This document shows, piece after piece, positions 21,560 to 31,407 of a DNA stretch of 64,000 nucleotides; position 1 is the first letter of the stretch, and the number at the start of each line of letters is the position of its first letter. The position numbers and the translations under genes are program-made. The stretch lies in contig NZ_CP103833.1 in assembly GCF_029774155.1 (NCBI RefSeq), positions 1,116,001 through 1,180,000 of the forward strand, written 5' to 3'. Source of the DNA: Actinobacillus arthritidis. GTDB taxonomy: Bacteria > Pseudomonadota > Gammaproteobacteria > Enterobacterales > Pasteurellaceae. Below the pieces are notes generated by a model. That model ran no database searches, had not been told where the DNA came from, and saw nothing but the letters and a program-made list of their open reading frames with translations.

Positions 21560-23613
21560 CTATGGCCGATTACCAACCCAAACGACCATCACTTTGTCAT
21601 CTTGGTAACGGCGGCTAAATGCAAAATAAGACTTATTTTGTTCAACAATTTGCTGTCCTTTACCTACAGCGATATGATTTTTCCTAAAATTCGCTAATTT
21701 TTGCCAATGTGATTTTAATGCTTGGTTTTGGAATTTATTTTTTAAATCATCCCAATTCATATCCGAACGTGTTCCTTGAATCGGATCCGAACCGGTTGCA
21801 CCAAATTCTCTTCCACTTTCATCACCATAATAAATTTGCACAGCTCCGGGAGCCAGCATTAATAAACTCAGCGCAGTTTTTTGTCTATCAAAATATCGTT
21901 CACTATCAGAATGGAAAAACAGACGAGTATCATGTGAAGACAAGTAACTCAACATATTAAAATCAGCTAATTTTTCACTCATTTTTTGATATGTGGGTTC
22001 AATATTCGCAAAACAGTTTAAACTTTCTTTAGCTTGATCTTGAAAATCAAAATTTATCATGGCATCAAAACCGTTTTGGAAATAATCACTTTTAACAATC
22101 GTATGTCCCCATGCTTCTCCCACCATCCAAAATTTATCATCAAATTTCTTCGTTGGATTTTTTTCTTGCCATTCGTGTAATGCTTTTTCTGCCGACTGCT
22201 TCAACGCGCCCATGTGCTTTTTTCAACATGTTTTGCCGTATCGACACGGAAACCATCCACACCATATTTTCTTACCCAATCGGAAAGCCATCCAATTAAG
22301 TAATCGGAAACATTGGCATTGTCACGTTCAATCGCATTAGTGTCTGACTTATTTGCCAAGAATATCGGTAATTTAACCGCTTGTTTTGCTTCTGTTTTTA
22401 AATCCGGTAATGAGGCGAGCGACATTTTTAAATCATCAAATTTAGGGCTATCATAATCGCCTAAATCGGATCTCGTCCAATCTTTCCCCCACCATTTTGC
22501 CCAAGCCGCTTTATCGGAAAAATTAATAAAATTATTGAATGAATGCCAATTTTGACCGGTTTGAGGTTTCCAATCAGTCCATTTTTCGCCTAATATTTGA
22601 CTAACTTCTTGTTCTTTTAAATAAAGTGAACCGAAACCGAATTCTTGCATATCCGCCAATGTCGCATACCCAGTATGATTCATCACAATATCAAAAATAA
22701 CTCTCATACCACGTTGATGAGCTTGCTCAATTAATTGTTGCAAATCTTGCTCAGTTCCCATATTGGCATCAATTTTAGTCCAATCTTGATGATAATAACC
22801 ATGGTAAGCATAATGTGGAAAATCGCCTTTTTCTCCACCACCAACCCAACCATGAATTTGCTCTAACGGTGAGCTAATCCATAACACATTAACACCCAGT
22901 TTGTGTAAATAATCGAGTTTTTGAGTTAATCCCTTTAAATCTCCACCATGAAACGTACCGATTTCTTGAAGTCCATCATATTGTCTGCCATAGCTGTGGT
23001 CATTCGTTTTATCACCATTATAAAAACGATCAGTTAAAACAAAATAAACCGTTGCATTATGCCAATCGAATTTAGATTCTGTTTTCTGCTCTACTTTTTC
23101 TAACAGTAACAAACCGTTAGAGTCTGATGAAGGTAAAAAGTGTACCTTACCATTTTTCACAATATCCGTTTGTCCTGAATAAGCATCTCTTACTTGCTCA
23201 TTTTCTTGAAAAGTATCTTTTACATCAATTTCTACCGCTTGCCCATTCCAAACTGGACAAATTTTCGGTTTATCTTCTTTTTGTTCGACACTTAAACGTA
23301 ATGTCGGCGTACCGCTTCTTAAATCAATTTGAGCGGAATAATTACCATCACGGAAAACACGAAATGTCGGAACATCTGAAGTACAAGAGGAAAGGGAGAG
23401 TGTCTGATTTAATTTAATCGGTAATTGAGGCTGAAAACATTGATGTCCGCTTTGAAAAGTGAGCGGATAAGTTCCTTTTTTTAATGGTTGCTCCGATTTT
23501 AAAATTAATTTTTCCGATTCTTTAAAATTCGGAAATAACGTACTCTGCCAGTTATTTGCTATTGCAAGAGGCGAACATAAAGCCAACCACAACACATTTT
23601 TAGAGAAAGACAT
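21560..23613 (-). CDS. malS: periplasmic alpha-amylase MalS, frameshifted in the sequence
   Basis: This glycoside hydrolase family 13 enzyme has a Sec signal peptide (MSFSKNVLWLALCSPLAIA), so it acts on maltodextrins in the periplasm. Catalytic motifs are DIVMNHTG, GFRVDTAKHVE (nucleophile Asp), GEAWGH (acid/base Glu) and SSHDTR (transition-state Asp). The frame is lost at GCGC 22206-22209 on the plus strand; one added base (GCNGC) gives HVEKSTWAALKQSAEKAL and a 684-residue protein, close to E. coli MalS (676). There are no other mal genes nearby. The adjoining 240-bp intergenic region carries a 14-bp palindrome (23722-23735). Confidence 0.88.
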
Positions 23614-23721
23614 AAAACCTCCGAGTATAAAAATATTCCGATTTTTATCTTATGTAAAAATTAAGTGGAGGTAAATCCTCCTTATTGAGAAAAGTAAAAG
23701 TATGAGAATAAAGGCGTAAAA

Positions 23722-23735
23722 TGTGCTAAAGCACA
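23722..23735. promoter_or_regulatory. unexplained palindrome between malS and the YuiF-like gene
   Basis: TGTGCT-AA-AGCACA is a 6+6 bp inverted repeat in the divergent promoter region. It resembles a CRP site but with 4-bp instead of 6-bp spacing, so no regulator is assigned. The rest of the 240 bases shows only AT-rich sequence. Confidence 0.35.
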
Positions 23736-23853
23736 GCGATTTTGTATCATCATTTTATAAATTAGCCTATATCTACAAAAAATACTCGACAACAATATTT
23801 TTTGCGTTACATTAGAGAATTATTTTATTTCTTACAAAAAAAGGTAAAACACA

Positions 23854-25230
23854 ATGTTGTCTAACGAAGTTGTTATCTCAATTATCATATTACTTGCTTT
23901 GAGCTTGCTCAGAATTAATGTGGTAATTGCGTTAATTATTGCGACACTAACCTGTGGAGTAATCGGTTTCTATGGGGTTGACGGTATGAGTATATTTGAA
24001 GCGTTAACCAAAACCATCGAAAAATTTACTGGCGGTTTGGGCGGTGGTGCAGAAACTGCAATGAATTATGCCGTTCTTGGTGCATTTGCAGTCGCATTAT
24101 CCAAATCTGGCGTTACTGATTTATTAGCTTATAAAGTCATTTCTGCTTTCGGTAAACGTCCTTCCGGTCGCTCGGTATTTTGGTTTAAATATATCGTGTT
24201 ATTTGTATTGACTGCATTTGCAATCTCATCACAAAACTTAATTCCGATCCATATTGCTTTTATTCCGATTTTAGTTCCACCACTATTAAGCGTAATGAAT
24301 CAATTAAAAATCGACCGCCGAGCGGTAGCGTGTGCATTAACATTCGGTTTAACCGCAACCTATATGCTCATTCCAGCTGGTTTCGGTCAGATCTTCATTG
24401 AAAGTATTTTGGTTAAAAATATCAACCAAGCCGGTCAAACATTTAATTTAGTTGCAAGCACATCAGAAATGACCAAAGCAATGGCAATTCCAGTTGCTGG
24501 TATGATTTTAGGATTACTGTTTGCTTTCTTTGTTTCTTATCGCAAGCCTCGTACTTATATAGAAAATGTAAAAGAACCAACTGCTGATGAAGTGGTCGCA
24601 CGAGTAGCAAAAGTAAAACCGTTCCATATCGGCATCAGTATTCTAGCAATTTTGGCGACTTGTTCGGTACAATTGGCGACAAATTCAACAGTAATTGGTG
24701 GCTTAGCCGGTTTAATTATTTTTGCATTAGGCGGTGTCTTCAAATTAAAACAAACTAATGATTTATTCCAAGACGGTTTACGTTTAATGGCAATGATCGG
24801 CTTTGTGATGATTGCCGCATCCGGCTTTGCAAGTGTCGTCAATGCAACCGGTGGTGTGCCGGAATTAGTTGAAGCATTACGTGGTTCTATTCAAAGCAAA
24901 GAAATGGTCGCGTTATTGATGCTAATTGTCGGTTTATTTATTACGATGGGTATCGGTTCTTCATTCTCAACCGTACCGATCATTACTTCTATTTACGTGC
25001 CTTTATGCGTTTCATTCGGTTTTTCTCCGTTAGCAACAATGGCTATCGTGGGTGTGGCGGTTGCTTTAGGCGATGCAGGTTCTCCGGCTTCTGATTCAAC
25101 ATTAGGCCCAACATCAGGCTTAAATGCTGATGGTAAACACGACCACATTTGGGATTCTGTTGTGCCAACTTTCTTACACTTTAATATTCCGCTATTAGTG
25201 TTTGGTTGGATTGCCGCAATGACCCTCTAA
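23854..25230 (+). CDS. NhaC/YuiF-family Na+/H+ antiporter or amino-acid transporter
   Basis: The 458-residue, 11-12-helix inner-membrane protein belongs to COG2056. It has the conserved re-entrant motifs GGLGGGAETAMNYAVLGAFA and GVAVALGDAGSPASDSTLGP, plus the QNLIPIHIAFIPILVPP segment. H. influenzae HI0325 is a likely ortholog. Relatives are annotated as Na+/H+ antiporters or predicted histidine transporters. The substrate cannot be settled from sequence. It stands alone between malS and xthA. Confidence 0.75.
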   Translation: MLSNEVVISIIILLALSLLRINVVIALIIATLTCGVIGFYGVDGMSIFEALTKTIEKFTGGLGGGAETAMNYAVLGAFAVALSKSGVTDLLAYKVISAFGKRPSGRSVFWFKYIVLFVLTAFAISSQNLIPIHIAFIPILVPPLLSVMNQLKIDRRAVACALTFGLTATYMLIPAGFGQIFIESILVKNINQAGQTFNLVASTSEMTKAMAIPVAGMILGLLFAFFVSYRKPRTYIENVKEPTADEVVARVAKVKPFHIGISILAILATCSVQLATNSTVIGGLAGLIIFALGGVFKLKQTNDLFQDGLRLMAMIGFVMIAASGFASVVNATGGVPELVEALRGSIQSKEMVALLMLIVGLFITMGIGSSFSTVPIITSIYVPLCVSFGFSPLATMAIVGVAVALGDAGSPASDSTLGPTSGLNADGKHDHIWDSVVPTFLHFNIPLLVFGWIAAMTL

Positions 25231-25274
25231 TTTTTACTTACACCACGGATAATGCAAATTTTTGCGGAAAAATG

Positions 25275-25283
25275 ACCGCTTGT
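25275..25283 (-). repeat. uptake signal sequence
   Basis: ACCGCTTGT with TTTTTGCGGAAAA beside it, in the short gap before xthA. Confidence 0.7.
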
Positions 25284-25318
25284 TTGCTTTATCCGTGGTT
25301 TCTATTTGGATTTTATTT

Positions 25319-26122
25319 ATGAAGTTTATTTCTTTTAATATTAATGGCTTGCGTGCTCGTCCACACCAATTGGAAGCATTGATTGCAAAACATCAGCCGG
25401 ATGTTATCGGCTTACAAGAAATCAAAGTGGCTGATGAAGATTTTCCTTGGGATTTAGTCAACCATTTGGGGTATCACGTATTTCATCACGGACAAAAAGG
25501 ACACTACGGTGTGGCACTTTTAACCAAAAAAGAACCACTTGCCGTACGTAAAGGTTTCCCAACCGATAATGCTGATGCACAAAAGCGTATGATTATGGCA
25601 GATATTGAAACAGAATTTGGCGTACTAACCGTGTTAAACGGCTATTTTCCACAAGGCGAAAATCGCTCGCACGAAACTAAATTCCCGGCAAAAGAAAAAT
25701 TCTACGCTGATTTACAGCATTATTTAGAAACTGAACTGACTCCAGAAAATCCTATTGTGATTATGGGCGATATGAATATTAGCCCGACCGATTTAGATAT
25801 CGGTATCGGCGAGCCAAATCGCAAACGCTGGTTACGTGACGGTAAATGTTCATTCCTACCAGAAGAACGTGAATGGTTAGATCGTTTATATCACTATGGT
25901 TTAGTTGATACATTCCGAGCAATGAATCCAAGTGCATATGACAAATTCTCATGGTTTGATTACCGTTCGAAAGGATTTGATGACAATCGTGGGTTACGTA
26001 TCGACTTAGTATTGGCATCTAAAGGCTTAGCGGAACATTGTGTGGAAACAGGTATTGATCTCGAAATCCGTGCAATGGAAAAACCATCTGATCACGCACC
26101 AGTTTGGGCAGTATTTAAATAA
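25319..26122 (+). CDS. xthA: exodeoxyribonuclease III
   Basis: The 267-residue AP endonuclease / 3'-5' exonuclease works in base-excision repair. The start [20 protein letters not shown] is the canonical N-terminus, so ATG 25319 is used rather than the longer frame. Active-site residues are visible in GLQEIKV (metal-binding Glu), [11 protein letters not shown] (Asp, Asn) and the C-terminal SDHAPVW (Asp-His). Length matches E. coli (268). Confidence 0.95.
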   Translation: MKFISFNINGLRARPHQLEALIAKHQPDVIGLQEIKVADEDFPWDLVNHLGYHVFHHGQKGHYGVALLTKKEPLAVRKGFPTDNADAQKRMIMADIETEFGVLTVLNGYFPQGENRSHETKFPAKEKFYADLQHYLETELTPENPIVIMGDMNISPTDLDIGIGEPNRKRWLRDGKCSFLPEEREWLDRLYHYGLVDTFRAMNPSAYDKFSWFDYRSKGFDDNRGLRIDLVLASKGLAEHCVETGIDLEIRAMEKPSDHAPVWAVFK

Positions 26123-26246
26123 TCGCTAGACACAAAAATGTCTGATGCCGGATAATCCTCTATCTAATGAATTTACTTATAAGATTCATTTGAAAAACTC
26201 GTTTACACATACTATTACTGTGACAAAAGGGCATAGCAGATAAAAT

Positions 26247-26274
26247 AAAAGGCTATCTCTCGATAGCCTTTTTT
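26247..26274. terminator. terminator of xthA / htpG
   Basis: AAAAGGCTATC (26247-26257), loop, GATAGCCTTTTTT form an 11-bp perfect stem with T-runs both ways between convergent genes. Confidence 0.88.
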
Positions 26275-26287
26275 ATATCTCTAGCAA

Positions 26288-28166
26288 TTAACCAAGCAAT
26301 TTATTCATACGTTTGATAAATGTTGCCGGATTTTCTAATGAACCACGTTCTGCAAGCAATGCTTGTTCAAACAATAATTCAATCCAATCATGGAATTCTG
26401 TTTCATCGGTAAGATCTGCAATTTTCTTAACCATTCGATGATCCGGATTTAACTCAAATGTATATTTCACTTCCGGGGCTTTTTGTCCCATTGCGGCAAA
26501 CAGTTTTGCCATTTGCGTAGTCATTTCATCACTATCGGTTGAAACCACTGCCGGCGTGTCGGTTAAGCGATACGTTAATACTACTTTTTTTACACGGTCA
26601 CCAAAATAGTTTTGCGCACGTTCAAGGAAAGATCCGAATTCCGCTTGTTGTGCTTTTTGGCTCTCTTCTTGTTCCTTATCGGCGAGATCGCCTAAATCCA
26701 GATCCGATTTTGTGATACTTTGCAACGGTTTGCCGTCAAATTCAGTTAAATGACCAACTACCCACTCGTCAATACGATCAGATAATAGCAAGCACTTCAA
26801 TACCTTTCTTATTAAACAGTTCAAGGTGCGGACTATTTTTCGTCGCTACATAGCTATCTGCGGTTAAGAAATAAATCGCTTTCTGACCTTCTTTCATTCT
26901 GCCGACATAATCCGCCAAACTTACTGTTTGTTCACTAGAATCTGTCTGGGTTGAAGCAAAACGGAATAATGATGCAATTTGTTGTTTATTGGCAAAATCC
27001 TCACCAACGCCTTCTTTTAACACTAACCCGAATTCATTCCAGAAGGTTTGGTATTTAGCTTGATCGTCCTTCGCTAATTTTTCCAATAATTGCAATGCAC
27101 GTTTAGTTAATGCCGAACGCAGTGAAGCGGTGACTTTATTTTCTTGTAAAATCTCACGTGAAACGTTTAACGGCAAGTCATTCGTATCTAATAAACCTCG
27201 CATAAAACGTAGGTAATTCGGCATAAACACTTCGGCATCGTCCATAATAAATACACGCTGTACATAAAGTTTTAAGCCGTGTTTCTGATCACGATTGAAC
27301 ATATCCCAAGGTGCTTTTGCCGGCACATAAAGTAAGCTGGTATATTCTTGTTTACCTTCTACTTTATTATGTGCCCAGATGAGCGAATCATTATAATCGT
27401 GGCTTAAATGTTTATAAAACTCTTGGTATTCTTCGTCTGAAATTTCGGTTTTTGAACGAGTCCAAAGTGCTTGCGCTTTGTTAATTTTTTCCCATTTTTG
27501 ACCGCTTGCTTTGCCTTCTTCATCATATTCTGTCGTTTGGATTTCAACCGGCAAGCCGATATGATCCGAATATTTACCGATAATTTCACGTAAACGCCAT
27601 TCGCTTAAAAATTCTTTTTCATCCTCACGCAGATGTAAAATAACGTCCGTACCGCGTGTTAATTTCTCAATATCTGCTACCGTGTAATCGCCTTCACCGG
27701 CAGATTCCCACATAACGCCTTGTGCTTCACCCGCCGCACGAGTTTTCACCGTCACTTTATCTGCCACAATAAAAGCTGAATAGAAACCAACCCCGAACTG
27801 ACCGATTAATTGACTGTCTTTCGCTTGATCCGTACCTAACGAATTTAAAAACTCTTTGGTGCCTGATTTAGCGATCGTGCCTAAGTGATCGATCACTTGC
27901 TCACGGTTCATACCGATACCGTTATCGCTGATAGTCAGTGTGCCTAAAGTTTCATCAAAGCTCACTCGTACACGTAATTCGCCGTCACCTTCATATAACG
28001 CAGGATTGGAAAGCGCTTTAAAACGCAGTTTATCCGCCGCATCAGACGCATTGGAGATTAATTCACGTAAGAAAATTTCTTTATTTGAATAAAGTGAATG
28101 GATCATTAACTGAAGTAATTGCTTAACTTCCGATTGGAAGCCTCTTGTTTCTTGATTGGTACTCAT
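26288..28166 (-). CDS. htpG: Hsp90-family chaperone HtpG, frameshifted in the sequence
   Basis: This cytosolic ATP-dependent chaperone has the GHKL ATPase domain with [27 protein letters not shown] and [12 protein letters not shown]. The middle domain follows ([20 protein letters not shown]). The frame breaks at plus-strand GCAAGC 26788-26793; deleting one A gives [16 protein letters not shown] and a complete 625-residue protein. A sigma-32 promoter lies upstream. The C-terminal dimerisation domain is complete. A sequence error is far likelier than mutation, because both halves are perfectly conserved. Confidence 0.93.
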
Positions 28167-28225
28167 TTTATCCCTCTTTAATTTACAAAAAATAAGCGGA
28201 ATTCCACCGCTTTTAAACGCCTTAG

Positions 28226-28255
28226 TAAATGGGGAAACCTTATTTACTTTTCAAG
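28226..28255 (-). promoter_or_regulatory. sigma-32 heat-shock promoter of htpG
   Basis: On the minus strand CTTGAAA (28255-28249), 14-bp spacer, CCCCATTTA (28234-28226). This is essentially the RpoH consensus and lies about 60 bases upstream of the htpG start. Confidence 0.85.
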
Positions 28256-28314
28256 CCAAAAATCAAAGTTATTTCCTATTAAAAAATCTAATTTAATCGT
28301 TATATTTTATCAAA

Positions 28315-28344
28315 TTGATAGTTTTACAAAATAAAATCTATCAA
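28315..28344. promoter_or_regulatory. inverted repeat upstream of catalase
   Basis: TTGATAG (28315-28321), 16 bases, CTATCAA (28338-28344). ATAG/CTAT half-sites recall OxyR, but the spacing does not fit the OxyR pattern. It lies 50-80 bases before the catalase ATG, so it could bind a peroxide-responsive regulator. Confidence 0.35.
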
Positions 28345-28393
28345 TAATAATATATCCATACGCAAAACCTATTAACATTCCAAGGTAATTATT

Positions 28394-29920
28394 ATGTCTA
28401 AATGTCCATTCCATCATACATCATTAACGATGAACAACGGTGCACCTGTTGTTGATAACCAAAACAGTTTAACTGCCGGCCCTCGCGGTCCGTTGCTTGC
28501 ACAGGATTTATGGTTAAACGAGAAATTAGCCAACTTCGTGCGTGAAGTTATTCCTGAGCGCCGTATGCATGCTAAAGGTTCCGGCGCATTCGGTAAATTC
28601 ACCGTGACCCATGATATTACTCAATACACTAAAGCGGCAATCTTTAGCGAAGTGGGTCAAGAAACCGAATTATTCGCACGTTTTACCACTGTAGCCGGTG
28701 AACGTGGTGCGGCAGATGCAGAACGTGATATCCGTGGCTTTGCGGTTAAATTCTATACCGAACAAGGTAACTGGGACTTAGTCGGTAACAACACACCGGT
28801 ATTCTTCTTACGTGATCCACGTAAATTCCCTGACTTAAATAAAGCGGTTAAACGTGACCCGCGCACAAATATGCGTAGTGCGACAAACAACTGGGACTTC
28901 TGGACGTTATTACCGGAAGCATTCCACCAAGTAACGATCGTAATGTCTGAGCGTGGTATCCCGGCTTCATACCGCCATATGCACGGTTACGGTTCACACA
29001 CATATAGCTTAATCAATGCAAATAACGAACGCTTCTGGGTGAAATTCCACTTCCGTACCCAACAAGGTATCAAGAACTTAACCAACGAAGAAGCGGCGGC
29101 AATTATCGCAAATGATCGTGAATCACACCAACGTGATTTATACGAATCAATCGAAAAAGGCGATTTCCCGAAATGGACGCTTTATATCCAAGTGATGCCA
29201 GAAGCTGATGCGGAAAAAGTACCATACCACCCGTTTGACTTAACCAAAGTGTGGCCAAAATCAGACTACCCATTAATCGAAGTGGGCGTAATGGAATTAA
29301 ACCGCAACCCAGCAAACTTCTTTGCAGATGTTGAACAATCTGCATTTGCACCGAGCAACTTAGTACCGGGTATCAGCGTATCTCCGGACCGTATGTTACA
29401 AGCTCGTTTATTTAACTATGCGGATGCACAACGTTACCGTTTAGGTGTAAACCACCACCAAATTCCGGTAAATGCACCTCGTTGTCCGGTTCACAGTAAT
29501 GCGCGTGACGGTCAAGGTCGAGTGGACGGTAACTACGGTTCAACCTTACATTATGAGCCGAATAGCTTCGGTCAATGGCAAGAACAAGCGCAATTTGCTG
29601 AACCACCACTCAAAATCAACGGTGATCAAAGACATTGGGATTATCGCCAAGATGATTCAGATTACTTCAGCCAACCACGTGTGTTATTCAACAATATGAC
29701 TGATTCAGAAAAAGAATCACTATTCAAGAATACAGTCGCTGGTATGGGCGATGCGTTAGACTTTATTAAATATCGCCATATCCGTAACTGCTACTTCTGT
29801 GATCCGGCTTACGGTGAAGGCGTTGCAAAAGCATTAGGTATGACAGTTGCCGATGCAATGGAAGCATACAATACTGATCCGGCGATGGGTCAACCGGGTT
29901 TATTAAAACCTAACTTCTAA
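28394..29920 (+). CDS. katA: monofunctional haem catalase (HktE/KatA)
   Basis: The 508-residue clade-3 catalase destroys hydrogen peroxide. Active-site motifs are visible: [13 protein letters not shown] after the distal His region, [31 protein letters not shown], and the proximal haem ligand in [13 protein letters not shown] (Tyr). No signal peptide, so it is cytoplasmic. H. influenzae HktE is the close relative. The gene is monocistronic, with a terminator near 30020-30048. Confidence 0.93.
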   Translation: MSKCPFHHTSLTMNNGAPVVDNQNSLTAGPRGPLLAQDLWLNEKLANFVREVIPERRMHAKGSGAFGKFTVTHDITQYTKAAIFSEVGQETELFARFTTVAGERGAADAERDIRGFAVKFYTEQGNWDLVGNNTPVFFLRDPRKFPDLNKAVKRDPRTNMRSATNNWDFWTLLPEAFHQVTIVMSERGIPASYRHMHGYGSHTYSLINANNERFWVKFHFRTQQGIKNLTNEEAAAIIANDRESHQRDLYESIEKGDFPKWTLYIQVMPEADAEKVPYHPFDLTKVWPKSDYPLIEVGVMELNRNPANFFADVEQSAFAPSNLVPGISVSPDRMLQARLFNYADAQRYRLGVNHHQIPVNAPRCPVHSNARDGQGRVDGNYGSTLHYEPNSFGQWQEQAQFAEPPLKINGDQRHWDYRQDDSDYFSQPRVLFNNMTDSEKESLFKNTVAGMGDALDFIKYRHIRNCYFCDPAYGEGVAKALGMTVADAMEAYNTDPAMGQPGLLKPNF

Positions 29921-30015
29921 TTTAGAAGTCACCAAATTAGCAAATGCAACTGTTCAAAAACCCGCGAGATAATCGCACACAGTAGTCCTCCTTACATAAA
30001 TGCATTTGCTCTATC

Positions 30016-30048
30016 AAAGCCCTATCTACACGATAGGGCTTTTCTTTT
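30016..30048 (+). terminator. terminator of catalase gene
   Basis: AAAGCCCTATC (30016-30026), loop TACAC, GATAGGGCTTT (30032-30042) followed by TCTTTT. It is an 11-bp perfect stem. Confidence 0.85.
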
Positions 30049-30075
30049 GTTTGAAAAATCAATCTGCGTTACAAT
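30047..30075 (+). promoter_or_regulatory. probable promoter of the phosphoesterase gene
   Basis: TTGTTT (30047-30052), 17-bp spacer, TACAAT (30070-30075). It lies just after the catalase terminator and argues that translation starts downstream, at TTG 30113. Confidence 0.5.
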
Positions 30076-30112
30076 TCCCACGTTTTTTATTTTTAAACAA
30101 AAAGGAAAGCTT

Positions 30113-31180
30113 TTGGAATATCGTTATTACATCACCACGGGAATTGCCATTCTTGTTTTGCAATGCCTCGTATTTAACTTTTCTCGTACCGTAGGTTGGC
30201 TATTCAACTTATCCACCAAATCACGCAAGATCGTGACATTTATTAGCTATTTAGCCGCAAATGGCTTAGCGATTCTTACTGTCACACGAACATTTAACGG
30301 TTTTAGAATTACGGCGCTAATGCTCGCTTTACTACTGTTTGCATTATTCGTTAGCCTTGCTTGTGTGGTGATTTACCGCCTATTTAAAGGCAAACAAGCG
30401 GTCAATTTTGCCTTAAAAATTACCTATCCTTTCGCATTTTTCGGTATTGTTGGGTTCGCCTTATATAACGCTTATACACCGAAAGTGGTGCATTATTCCG
30501 TAAAGTTGGATAAACCGCTTGATCAACCGCTACGTATTGGGGTAGCAAGTGATCTGCACTTAGGGCAATGGTTTGGTGCGAAACAATTAGATAAATTAGC
30601 GGAGATCTTTAATCAGCAAAATGTCGATCTGATTTTATTACCCGGCGATATTATGGACGATAATACCGATGCTTATGTCGCCGAAAATATGCAACCGCAT
30701 TTAGCTAAGCTCAAAGCACCTTTAGGGGTTTATGCCACTTTGGGTAATCACGATTTCTTCGGAAAGCGACAAGCGATTGCCGCCGAAATTCAAAAAGCAG
30801 GTATCCAAGTACTATGGGATCAAGCGGTCGAAATTAACGGAAAATTTACCATTATCGGACGTAACGATGACCTCGTAAAAAACAGACCGAGTGCCGCTCA
30901 ATTATTAACGGAGGTAAACTCGAATTTACCGGTGTTTTTACTTGACCATCGCCCAACGCAAATCGAGCAACATTCACAATTACCGATTGATTTACAGGTG
31001 TCCGGACATACGCATAAAGGACAAATTTTTCCGGCAAATTTAATGACTAACGTGATTTATCGACTGCACTATGGCTATGAAAAGATCGGATTAGGTCATT
31101 ATTTTGTTACCTCAGGTTATGGCTTTTGGGGCATACCGATGCGCTTGGTTCGCAATCCGAAGTCTTTATTATTGATGTGA
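30113..31180 (+). CDS. membrane-anchored metallophosphoesterase (YaeI-like)
   Basis: The product has about 355 residues. Four N-terminal transmembrane helices (residues 5-130) are followed by a calcineurin-like phosphoesterase domain with the metal-binding motifs SDLHLG, LLPGDIMDD, LGNHDFFG and SGHTHKGQIFP. TTG 30113 is the likely start because AAAGGAAAGC precedes it and a promoter overlaps the earlier frame. Relatives include E. coli YaeI and LpxH-like enzymes; the natural substrate is unknown. The catalytic domain is most likely at the membrane surface. A terminator follows. Confidence 0.8.
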   Translation: MEYRYYITTGIAILVLQCLVFNFSRTVGWLFNLSTKSRKIVTFISYLAANGLAILTVTRTFNGFRITALMLALLLFALFVSLACVVIYRLFKGKQAVNFALKITYPFAFFGIVGFALYNAYTPKVVHYSVKLDKPLDQPLRIGVASDLHLGQWFGAKQLDKLAEIFNQQNVDLILLPGDIMDDNTDAYVAENMQPHLAKLKAPLGVYATLGNHDFFGKRQAIAAEIQKAGIQVLWDQAVEINGKFTIIGRNDDLVKNRPSAAQLLTEVNSNLPVFLLDHRPTQIEQHSQLPIDLQVSGHTHKGQIFPANLMTNVIYRLHYGYEKIGLGHYFVTSGYGFWGIPMRLVRNPKSLLLM

Positions 31181-31207
31181 AAGGTAAATAACCTTAGTTT
31201 TTTTATG

Positions 31208-31244
31208 CAAACCCCTGAATTGATTTTCAGGGGTTTATTTTTTT
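31208..31244 (+). terminator. terminator of the phosphoesterase gene
   Basis: AAACCCCTGAA and TTCAGGGGTTT form an 11-bp stem around TTGATT, followed by ATTTTTTTAC. Confidence 0.85.
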
Positions 31245-31312
31245 ACATTTCTCGAATCGTCCTATCTTCAATCACTTATCTTTTGTCAATATCCTTTTAC
31301 AAAATTTTCTGC

Positions 31313-31341
31313 TTGCACACGCCTCAATAAAACAATATCTT
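31313..31341 (+). promoter_or_regulatory. probable nrdA promoter
   Basis: TTGCAC (31313-31318), 17-bp spacer, TATCTT (31336-31341). The -10 is inside the first NrdR box, as expected of a repressible ribonucleotide reductase promoter. Confidence 0.55.
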
Positions 31342-31345
31342 GTAT
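31330..31345 (+). promoter_or_regulatory. NrdR box 1
   Basis: AAACAATATCTTGTAT agrees with the NrdR consensus ACACWATATATWGTGT at 13 of 16 positions. It is paired with a second box 31 bases downstream. Confidence 0.7.
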
Positions 31346-31360
31346 ATAAGAATTTCAAAA

Positions 31361-31376
31361 CCACAACATATAGTGG
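31361..31376 (+). promoter_or_regulatory. NrdR box 2
   Basis: CCACAACATATAGTGG agrees with the NrdR consensus at 13 of 16 positions. The start-to-start distance to box 1 is 31 bp, about three helical turns, the arrangement NrdR tetramers use. Confidence 0.75.
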
Positions 31377-31407
31377 TTAAACAATACAATAAAAGGAGAC
31401 ACATTTT

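Noticed and set aside
23722..23735. CRP site between malS and the YuiF-like gene
   Set aside because: The half-sites TGTGC/GCACA are separated by four bases rather than six.
28315..28344. Canonical OxyR site at the catalase promoter
   Set aside because: ATAG and CTAT are 16 bases apart, which does not fit the ATAG-N7-CTAT half-site layout; kept only as an unassigned inverted repeat.
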